Positions 14,581 through 21,343 of a DNA stretch of 32,443 bases are shown here, in pieces. The position numbers and the translations under genes were made by a program. Every line of letters begins with the position of its first letter. The first letter of the stretch is position 1. The notes below the pieces were generated by a model. It did not search any database. It was not told the origin of the DNA and saw only the letters and a list, made by a program, of their open reading frames with translations. The stretch is from an uncultured Acetatifactor sp. (GTDB taxonomy: Bacteria > Bacillota > Clostridia > Lachnospirales > Lachnospiraceae). The stretch is from positions 1 through 32,443 of the forward strand of contig NZ_CAJUCP010000062.1 in the NCBI RefSeq assembly GCF_910585425.1, written 5' to 3'.

Positions 14581-15416
14581 CTAAACTCCGGCGGCAAACC
14601 GGACAAAGTCTATGAACCAGTGCAGCCCCACTGCCATCTGCAGGTTCCTCCTTTTCATCAACAGCGCCATAGGCAACCGAAAACCGCGCTCCCCAATATG
14701 CCCAGGCCAAGCCCCAGGATGGGCGATTCCAAAATCATGTCAGGATAATGGAGCATTTCATGGGGAACCGTCAACAAAACGTAAATGCATATATTCTGAA
14801 AATTTTTAGTCGGTTTTCCGTTTATCAAATAGTAAGCGTATGCCAGCAGAAAGAAGCGGAACACCACCTCCTCGGCTATGGCAGGCTTCAACGCAAAAAC
14901 GGCTGAATACAGCACATTCCCCACATGGATCCGGCGGCTGAACGAGAAATACAGTACATTCAAAAACGCCAGCGGAATGGAGACGACCGCACCCAGGCAA
15001 AAATACCGGATGCTCCCTGCCAGGCCCGCATGGACGGAAACATTTTCCACCTCCGCCAGCTCATATAGCCTGCATCCCGCGTAAAAGGCAGCCGCCACGC
15101 ATAGGCTGGTGACGATGATGTCCGCGGTTCTGGGGTCCCGAAACACGGCGACCATGCATACCGCCCCAAGGAGCAGCGCCGCGACTGCCTGCCGCCACCG
15201 AAAAGTCCTGGTTTTTATGATATAGAATACTGCTGCCAGCAAAATCAGAATCTCCGTCCAGTTCCAAATCCTGGACATGATATTGTGGTAGTGCGGCGTG
15301 GCTTCCAGGGGCACTGTCATCCCAATCATGTAAAGCAATGCAAAAACCCCAAAAGGCACAACTAACCTCCCCGCTGTCTGTTTTTTCCCCGCTGTCTTTG
15401 TCCTGTGTTTCCTCAA
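14581..15416 (-). pseudogene. CPBP-family membrane metalloprotease, frameshifted near the 3' end
   Basis: A multi-helix membrane protein with the CPBP (Abi) motifs EEVVFRF and HEMLHYP. These proteases mature or confer self-immunity to bacteriocins in some Gram-positives. Start: TTG at 15416 with GGGAGGGAG six nt upstream; the longer open frame to 15902 overlaps the permease gene and is not real. The frame stops at 14658, but adding one base near 14675-14680 continues it as ALLMKRRNLQMAVGLHWFID and FVRFAAGV to a TAG at 14581-14583. That supplies the third conserved CPBP segment and brings the stop to the next gene's ribosome binding site. So there is a real 1-nt deletion, a sequencing error or a programmed shift. 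Confidence 0.75.
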
Positions 15417-15478
15417 GCTTATCTCCCTCCCTGATGGCACGAAATCTGTGCAAGTCCGGAAGAATACCGGCACGCCGT

Positions 15479-16225
15479 CTATAATTCCTCCAGCCTTCCA
15501 TAAAGCATATATCCGTGCAGCTCCATGGACGTTACAAGAAACAGGAGCAAAAAATACCCGGCATCTCCGGAAATCCACCCAGGGGGATAAAGCCAGACCG
15601 CATCTGGAAAATACCGCTCCCGCAGAATGATGCAGAAATAATAGCCTACAAAAGGGATTCCGAACCCCAGGTAGGAAGATTCGCTCAGAACCGCGCATAT
15701 CCCTCCGAGGGTTCCCAATATCCCTGACATCAGTCCGCAGCGCAGCAGCACTGCCGCCAGCTCCCATATCAAAGACGGGGAAACCGGCCATCCCCCTTCC
15801 CAGCGGGAAGATTCCCATTGGCAAAGCTCCCGGCAGGAAAACTCTCTGGGAAAGAAAAGGACGAAGAAAAGAAACAGTACGGCCATCCCTGCCGCGATCC
15901 ATGCCAGAAAGCTGCCCAACGCCACGGCCAGGGCCTTGTTCTGTGCATATCCCAGCCTGGTGCCCCTGGGCAGAACGGATTTCAGGAATCCCCCCTTCCG
16001 CTCCTGCAGTACGGAATCGCTCCAGGGCAGGACCGCCGCCACCGGCATCACAAAGTACACGACCTTCCCGCAGAGCGCGTTCTGTACCAGTCTCATGAAA
16101 TGCCCCGGCTCAAGGCCCCCGGCCCTCACCGGCCAGGCTGTTCCGGACAGTATGGCGGCCACCGCAAGCGCCACGGCCGCCCACATGCCCCTGCCCATGA
16201 GCATCCTCTTCATCTCACATATCAT
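15479..16225 (-). CDS. ABC-2 type membrane protein, second permease subunit
   Basis: A 248-residue integral membrane protein with about six hydrophobic segments (such as ALAVALGSFLAWIAAGMAVL and YFLLLFLVTSMELHGY). I start it at the ATG at 16225 (MICEMKRMLMGRG), 8 nt after the stop of the preceding permease and downstream of GGAGAGGAG; the open frame to 16330 overlaps that gene. The two permeases are similar in design and probably form a heterodimer driven by the ATPase at 13918-14568. I recognise no named family beyond ABC-2-like. Confidence 0.75.
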   Translation of the reverse strand: MICEMKRMLMGRGMWAAVALAVAAILSGTAWPVRAGGLEPGHFMRLVQNALCGKVVYFVMPVAAVLPWSDSVLQERKGGFLKSVLPRGTRLGYAQNKALAVALGSFLAWIAAGMAVLFLFFVLFFPREFSCRELCQWESSRWEGGWPVSPSLIWELAAVLLRCGLMSGILGTLGGICAVLSESSYLGFGIPFVGYYFCIILRERYFPDAVWLYPPGWISGDAGYFLLLFLVTSMELHGYMLYGRLEEL

Positions 16226-16233
16226 ATCTTTTG

Positions 16234-17121
16234 TCAGCTCTCCTCTCCCAGGAACCGAAAGCTGTACCGCCTCAGGGCCCCCAGGGAAAGGCCCAGGAAA
16301 AGCAGCAGCAGAATCAGGAAAAACAGGCACGACTGCCAGATTGCAGGCATTTTGTCATATCCGAAATTGTGCCTGCCATAGGTCACATGGCTTAAGGGGC
16401 TGATCCACCCCACCAGGAGATTCACCTTGTACATCTCATGTGTGCCAAGATGAAGCAATTTCCCCAGCCCCCTGGCGTCCAAAAGGAATCCCCACAGGCT
16501 GAAGAACAGCCCTCCGATCATCCCCCGCTTTTTCCCTGACAGCAGGTTCCCGGCCAGAATCAGGAAGCTGAGGCACAGGCTATAGAAGAACAAAAGCCCG
16601 AGCACTCCCAGCATGCAGCCATAGGGCGTCGTGCTCTCCATGACCTTTACCGTGGAGGGCACGCACAGATCCTCCCCCAGCTTTGAGTAAGCCAGCATGG
16701 CCGCTGTGTCGCTCCACCGGTTCCCCCCATAGCTGTCCCGCATGCACAGCGCCGCCGTCACCAGGAACAGAAATCCCGTGTACAGAGCGACTACACAGGC
16801 GACATACAGCATCTGCCCGAAAAGCCATCTGCGTTTGGTGGTCCGATATAAATAATACGGCGTAACGCTTCCCATCTGCGGCAGATCCGAAAAAAGCAGC
16901 ATCAGCAGAATGGAACTCAACAGAACGGAGGCCCCGTCCCCGAATGTCCACAGAAACGGCTCCGCAACCTGCACAGGCGTCCCATACCCCTTGATCACCA
17001 CCATGATCCGCTCGCTTAAGAGATAGCAGAGGACGATTCCCAGAAAAACAGTCAGAATCACTTTCGGATTTTTCAAAAAGCCCCTGAAATCATACCGCAC
17101 CACGGCCAATACCTGCCTCAC
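16234..17121 (-). CDS. ABC-2 type membrane protein, first permease subunit
   Basis: A 295-residue membrane protein starting VRQVLAVVRYDFRGFLKNPK, a typical ABC-2 permease N-terminus (amphipathic segment before the first helix), with about six transmembrane helices and a long loop (about 125-165) outside. The start is GTG at 17121 with GGAGG seven nt upstream. It follows the lipoprotein gene by 75 nt without a visible terminator, so it may belong to the transcript that begins at the two-component system. It is probably the partner of the 15479-16225 permease. Confidence 0.78.
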   Translation of the reverse strand: MRQVLAVVRYDFRGFLKNPKVILTVFLGIVLCYLLSERIMVVIKGYGTPVQVAEPFLWTFGDGASVLLSSILLMLLFSDLPQMGSVTPYYLYRTTKRRWLFGQMLYVACVVALYTGFLFLVTAALCMRDSYGGNRWSDTAAMLAYSKLGEDLCVPSTVKVMESTTPYGCMLGVLGLLFFYSLCLSFLILAGNLLSGKKRGMIGGLFFSLWGFLLDARGLGKLLHLGTHEMYKVNLLVGWISPLSHVTYGRHNFGYDKMPAIWQSCLFFLILLLLFLGLSLGALRRYSFRFLGEES

Positions 17122-17196
17122 CGCCCAGCCTCCTCTGCACACAACCCGTCCTCGCTACATTAATCCGGTGCCACCCTGGAAGAATGCCCTTTTACG

Positions 17197-18762
17197 CTAG
17201 TAGCCCAGCCACCGGTCAATAATAGTCCCGTCCACCGCGTTAATGGTCACAAAACTCTTATCCACGTCGTTTACGGAGCACATCTCCTCCCCGTCATAGG
17301 ACATTTCATAGGTTCCGAAGAAATCCCACACAGGGACCAGAAGTCCCGTCCGGTTATCCGACTGCGGGTCATAAATCCTCGTATATCCGAACACGATCCT
17401 GTCCACATAAATGTTCTTCGCCTGCAAAGGCTCCCCTACATCCTCCCCCTCTGCCCTTTTGTCCGTCAGCACATCCGCGTTCTGTATGAGCATCATTTTC
17501 TCATAAATCGCCATTATGTCCGAAAAAGGCAAAAGCTCCAGATTCTCCACCTTGTTCTCCCCGATGTCATACTGATTTCCAAAGCCGATCTCCGCGATTC
17601 CATCCCCCGTCACATAGATGTCCAGGGACTCATAGCCCCAGGGAACCGTCTCGCTGTCCATTCCCCCCTCTCTCCCTCCCCCGGGTATCACTGTATAGGT
17701 TATGGGAATCCCTGCCAGCCTTCTGGTGTAATGGAACGCATAGCCCACATCTGTCACATCCTCCTCCCGGGGCCTGCCGCTGTAGCCGTTCCGGAGCCCC
17801 AGGACGATCCTACAGGAGGCGGCCTCCATGTCGGTCAGCCCCAAAGCCACCGTCTTTTCGTCAGCCAGCCTCCTGGCCTCCTCCGTGACGCCTATATCCA
17901 GCAGGCTTCTCTCCGGCACCCAGGAATAGAGCAGCTTCATGGAATCATATTCGCTCCACTGGCCGTACGGCCATTCCGCCAGCTCCCCCTCCCCCCGGAC
18001 CTTCCTCGCCCAGAAGCTGAGGGAATCATTGTTCCTCCTGGTCAAATCATATCTGTAGCTGCCGCCGTCCTCTGCCCTGACGAATCCGTATACCTTGCGG
18101 ATGCTTCCCAGCTCCGGCATCCATGGGTCCATAAGCTCCTCCTGGAACGCATAGGGTACAGCCAGCTTTGCCAGCTCCCTGCTTTCCGGCGCCGTCTCAT
18201 ACGCCCGCTGTGCCCGCTCTATCTCCCCGCCCAGGTCGTACACATAATTGCCCTCCGAATCCGTCCCAAGGCCCTTGGGATCCAAATCGCCCACAGCCTC
18301 ATAGCCTTTCAGCTCCTCCAGCACTGCCAGCCATTCCTCTTTCGTCTTTTGCATGTACCCCCGGGCATCGTACACATCCGCATCGCCGAACAGCGCCCGA
18401 GTGACTACATCAATATCTTCCTGCCCGGAATCATGCCGGCGCACATAAATCGCCGGCACTTCTTCCACCTCCGGAATCTCTACCTCCGCATCGGTATACA
18501 CGTTCAGCTTTCCTGTGGCATCCCGCACCTGGCTCTCATAATGCTCCGGCGCCTCCAGCCTTGTCCTGAGGGGGATTCCGGGAGCGGCCTGCCCCGGGTC
18601 TGCCCCGGCGTCCTGCGGCCCCGGATGTTCCGCCTCCCTATACTGTTCCATGGCATTCTCCCCCTTGGGCCTGACAATGGGGGTTTCCGGCGTCTCTGCA
18701 CAGCCCGCCAGCATGCTGATGCCCATGAGCAGTCCGGCTGTCACTGCTATCCTTTTCTTCAT
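17197..18762 (-). CDS. Exported lipoprotein of unknown function
   Basis: A 521-residue lipoprotein: MKKRIAVTAGLLMGISMLAGC, with the lipobox LAGC and lipidated Cys21. The mature part is acidic, with a linker (about 22-70) followed by folded sequence rich in Tyr, Glu and Arg. The C-terminal third (IYVDRIVFGYTRIYDP, GLLVPVWDFFGTYE, TINAVDGTIIDRWLGY) resembles the ends of YycI/PepSY-like regulatory lipoproteins, seen here only as general similarity. AGGAGAGG precedes the ATG at 18762; the open frame to 19092 overlaps the kinase gene. It lies directly downstream of the kinase and upstream of the ABC genes, so it may sense or present the ligand of this system. Confidence 0.8.
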   Translation of the reverse strand: MKKRIAVTAGLLMGISMLAGCAETPETPIVRPKGENAMEQYREAEHPGPQDAGADPGQAAPGIPLRTRLEAPEHYESQVRDATGKLNVYTDAEVEIPEVEEVPAIYVRRHDSGQEDIDVVTRALFGDADVYDARGYMQKTKEEWLAVLEELKGYEAVGDLDPKGLGTDSEGNYVYDLGGEIERAQRAYETAPESRELAKLAVPYAFQEELMDPWMPELGSIRKVYGFVRAEDGGSYRYDLTRRNNDSLSFWARKVRGEGELAEWPYGQWSEYDSMKLLYSWVPERSLLDIGVTEEARRLADEKTVALGLTDMEAASCRIVLGLRNGYSGRPREEDVTDVGYAFHYTRRLAGIPITYTVIPGGGREGGMDSETVPWGYESLDIYVTGDGIAEIGFGNQYDIGENKVENLELLPFSDIMAIYEKMMLIQNADVLTDKRAEGEDVGEPLQAKNIYVDRIVFGYTRIYDPQSDNRTGLLVPVWDFFGTYEMSYDGEEMCSVNDVDKSFVTINAVDGTIIDRWLGY

Positions 18763-18832
18763 CGCGTTTCCTCTCCTTATCCTGTCTGTGAAAATGAGCA
18801 ACCTCTTCCTGGGAATGCCCTCTTTCCATGAC

Positions 18833-18889
18833 ATTCTACACCGGACCCCTATGCCGAATCTTACCCGGACCGTAACCGTTTTGTAACCG
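18833..18889 (-). promoter_or_regulatory. Candidate response-regulator boxes before the lipoprotein gene
   Basis: On the plus strand GTAACCG occurs at 18872 and 18883 and a weaker TTACCCG at 18861, each 11 bp apart, the usual spacing of OmpR/PhoB-type half-sites. They end just upstream of a -35 position (18856-18861), with TAGAAT (18833-18838) as -10. A poor -35 preceded by direct repeats fits an activated promoter. The 242-nt gap (18763-19004) has no gene. Confidence 0.5.
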
Positions 18890-19004
18890 CACAGCCGCTT
18901 ACCTTTGCCATGGGAACCCTCTTCTTCCATGCCGCCCGGCTCCGGGGAGCGGAATGAATGGATGGCGGCTTTGGCCATTCCGGCCTGTGACCGGGCCCGC
19001 CGCG

Positions 19005-20408
19005 CTACCACAGGACGCTGATTTCCGTCCCCTCCCCCACCCTGCTCTCGATTCGCAGGCTCCACCCGTGGATCTCCGCGATCCGGCTGCACAGGGCAAG
19101 TCCAAGGCCTACGCCCCCCGCCTTTCTCGACCGGGATTTGTCCACCATGTAAAAGGCCTCCGTCACACGGCCTATCTCCCCCGGCGGAATCCCCTTTCCG
19201 AAATCCCGCACGAGCAAGCTCCCTCCCTCTGCCCGCACCTCTATGCTCCCTCCCGGCTCGGAGGCCTTATACGCATTTTCCACCAGATTCCACAGAAGCG
19301 AAAGCAGCAGATCCTCATCCGCCGTTTTCTCCAGCCCGTCCGGCACACAGGCCGCTTTCAGGCAAATCCGCTTTTCCGCCAGGCGGAATGCCGTCAGCGC
19401 CTCCAACTGCTCCAATACCTTTCCTATCTTCTGCCTCTTCATCACGATCACAGAGCCCAAATCCTCATACAGCCTTGAAAATTCCATCATCTTCTCCGAC
19501 AGCCGGGCCAGCCTCCTGGCTTCATTCAAAATATGGAAAAGAGCTTTCTCCCTTTCCCTGTCTTTTAGCTGTAAAGTGAGCAGCATCTCCGCATTCCCGA
19601 TGATTGCAGTCATGGGCGTCTTCATTTCATGGGACAAACCTCCCAGAAGCTGCCTCTGCCTTTCATTGACCTCCTCCAGCGTCTCCATATGCTCCCTGAT
19701 TTTCTCCGCCATCCGGTTGAAGCTCTCCGTCACCTCCCCAATCTCATCCCTGCCCGTGACGGGAATCGCACTGCCATACTCCCCCTCCGCCATCCCGGCC
19801 GACGCCCGCCGCAATTCCTCCAGCGGAGCCAGCGTCCGCCGGACGCCCCAGTAGAGCACGGCCCCCACCCCGCAGAACAGGACCGCGCTATAACCCAGCC
19901 CGATAAGAAACAGCCTCCAGACCCTTGCGTAAATATCCGTCACATCCCGGTACACGGCAAGGCTGTATCCCTCCGCCCCCAGCGCAACCCCCTCCTGATA
20001 GAACACCAGCAGAAACCTCTCTCCCACCCTCTGGGTTCCGCTTACGTAAATCTCTCCGGCACGGAGGCCTTCCTCCCCGAACCGCCTGCTCAGCTCATCC
20101 CTGTCGAATTCGTAAGGGGATCCATTGCGGATTTCCTCCCCCTCTTTCCACAGTACGCTGTCCGTCCCGAAAACCTGCCGGAACTCATGGAGGATGACCG
20201 CATCCCGGACAGCCGTTCCCCCGGGCTCCCCGCTTTGCACCCTCTCCCGGACGGCAGATATCTTGCCGCCGATCTCCCTCTCCCCATAGAGCGCCGCGTC
20301 CTTTATGCTCTGCCGGGGCACCGCCGAGAGCAGGAAGAAAAGGATGCCCGATGCCAGCCCCGCCATCCCGGCGAACAGCCATATACATATCTTGCGAAAC
20401 AGCTTCAT
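19005..20408 (-). CDS. Sensor histidine kinase (HAMP, HisKA, HATPase)
   Basis: A 467-residue kinase: TM1 (about 8-28), an extracellular sensor of about 130 residues, TM2 (about 165-187), then HAMP (about 188-240). The HisKA box is GLSHEMKTPMTAIIG (His260), the N-box LLWNLVENAYKAS, and the G-boxes RDFGKGIP and GGVGLGLALC. It phosphorylates the OmpR-type regulator encoded just upstream. I chose the ATG at 20408 (GTGAGGG upstream) over the GTG at 20420, which overlaps its own ribosome binding site. The gap to the regulator stop is 15 nt, so they are co-transcribed. The external domain is not one I recognise. Confidence 0.9.
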   Translation of the reverse strand: MKLFRKICIWLFAGMAGLASGILFFLLSAVPRQSIKDAALYGEREIGGKISAVRERVQSGEPGGTAVRDAVILHEFRQVFGTDSVLWKEGEEIRNGSPYEFDRDELSRRFGEEGLRAGEIYVSGTQRVGERFLLVFYQEGVALGAEGYSLAVYRDVTDIYARVWRLFLIGLGYSAVLFCGVGAVLYWGVRRTLAPLEELRRASAGMAEGEYGSAIPVTGRDEIGEVTESFNRMAEKIREHMETLEEVNERQRQLLGGLSHEMKTPMTAIIGNAEMLLTLQLKDREREKALFHILNEARRLARLSEKMMEFSRLYEDLGSVIVMKRQKIGKVLEQLEALTAFRLAEKRICLKAACVPDGLEKTADEDLLLSLLWNLVENAYKASEPGGSIEVRAEGGSLLVRDFGKGIPPGEIGRVTEAFYMVDKSRSRKAGGVGLGLALCSRIAEIHGWSLRIESRVGEGTEISVLW

Positions 20409-20423
20409 CCTGTCCCTCACCTT

Positions 20424-21083
20424 TCACGCTTCCAGACGATACCCGATTCTGGGTATGGTCTTAATCACATCCTCGAATCCCAGCTTCCTGCGGATACGGC
20501 TTATATGGGCATCCACCGTCCTGGTCTCCCCCTCGAACTCCATTCCCCAGAGGGCGCTCAGCAGTTGGCTTCTGGTCAGGGCCTTGTTCCTGTTGCGCAC
20601 CAGCATCATCAGACAGTCAAACTCCATGGGCTTTAGGGACACCTCCTGCCCCGCTTTTGTCACCGCCCTTCTTTCCCAGTCGATCACCACGTCGCCGATG
20701 GCGATTTTCGTCTGCAAGGCCCCTCTGCGCTTCAATATCTTGTCGATGCGTATCAGTAATTCCAGCATCTCAAAAGGCTTCACCATATAGTCCTCCGCCC
20801 CTCCCGTCAGCCCCCGCACCCTATCCTGCAGCTCCCCCCTGGCCGTCAGGAAGATAACCGGGATATCATGCTTCACCAGCTCCGGCAGCAGCGCAAAGCC
20901 GTCTTTTCCGGGCAGCATCACATCTACTACGGCGCAGTCGTAATCATGCCGCTCCTCCAGCCAGGCGCTGGCCTCGTCGCCGTCCGGAAAAGAGGATACC
21001 TCATATCCCGTGGCCCGCAGGCTCATGCATATCACATCATTGATGGCTTCTTCATCTTCTATCACCAAAATCTTTGCATCCAT
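20424..21083 (-). CDS. OmpR/PhoB-family response regulator
   Basis: A 219-residue regulator. The receiver (about 1-115) has acidic residues EDEE (9-12), phospho-acceptor Asp54 in VVDVMLPGKDG and the lysine in DYMVKPFE. The winged-helix effector (about 125-219) has LTRSQLLSALWG, TRTVDAHISRIRRKLG and IPRIGYRLEA. The start is ATG at 21083 with GGAGGGCGG upstream; an in-frame upstream start at 21137 lies in the promoter region. It heads the series of genes running to 11888 and probably controls the lipoprotein and ABC genes. Confidence 0.93.
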   Translation of the reverse strand: MDAKILVIEDEEAINDVICMSLRATGYEVSSFPDGDEASAWLEERHDYDCAVVDVMLPGKDGFALLPELVKHDIPVIFLTARGELQDRVRGLTGGAEDYMVKPFEMLELLIRIDKILKRRGALQTKIAIGDVVIDWERRAVTKAGQEVSLKPMEFDCLMMLVRNRNKALTRSQLLSALWGMEFEGETRTVDAHISRIRRKLGFEDVIKTIPRIGYRLEA

Positions 21084-21129
21084 AATCCGCCCTCCATCTC
21101 TATTCTGCCATAAACGGGGCCATATTGAT

Positions 21130-21150
21130 GTAACCAATTTGTAAATTATA
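21130..21150 (-). promoter_or_regulatory. Promoter and direct repeat before the OmpR-type regulator
   Basis: Minus-strand TATAAT (21145-21150), with no good -35, is overlapped by plus-strand GTAACCA (21130) and GTAAATT (21141), 11 bp apart. The repeats resemble those before the lipoprotein gene (18872-18889). Here they cover the -10 and start site, so feedback repression is more likely than activation. Confidence 0.45.
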
Positions 21151-21182
21151 CTGCATACCGGTTAAATTTGCAGTGCAACCCG

Positions 21183-21245
21183 ACTGCAGACCGCCAGCCA
21201 AGTGCTTTCCCGAAGACACCACTGTAAATCCTGGCGGTCTGCAGT
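21183..21245. repeat. 15-bp perfect inverted repeat, 33-nt loop
   Basis: ACTGCAGACCGCCAG (21183-21197) and CTGGCGGTCTGCAGT (21231-21245) are perfectly complementary. Neither side has a strong T-tract. It lies between the terminator at 21276 and the regulator promoter; it could be a second terminator, a tiny palindromic element or an operator. Confidence 0.6.
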
Positions 21246-21275
21246 ATATCCTCTATTTTGCCGGAGGCTCCTGTC

Positions 21276-21343
21276 AAAAAGAGCCGTCTGGCCATCCGCA
21301 CAATGGATTACGGTATCGGTATCAGATGGCTCAACGGCTCTTT
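21276..21343 (-). terminator. Intrinsic terminator of the lipoprotein-ABC operon
   Basis: AAAGAGCCGT (21278-21287) pairs with ACGGCTCTTT (21334-21343); after a 3-nt internal loop GCCATC pairs with GATGGC. On the minus strand the stem is followed by a run of five Ts. The 5' arm includes the last codons (Lys-Ser-Arg) and the stop of the fused permease gene. Confidence 0.75.

Noticed and set aside
14658..15902. Long version of the CPBP protein (414 residues)
   Set aside because: The first ~160 residues overlap the permease gene in another frame and are Arg/Gly/Phe-rich nonsense; a TTG at 15416 with a strong ribosome binding site is the better start.
17731..18831. 366-residue plus-strand open frame
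   Set aside because: Antisense to the lipoprotein gene; no start signal or domain.
17197..19092. 631-residue reading frame
   Set aside because: The part upstream of 18762 overlaps the kinase gene and promoter region; the lipoprotein signal begins at 18762.
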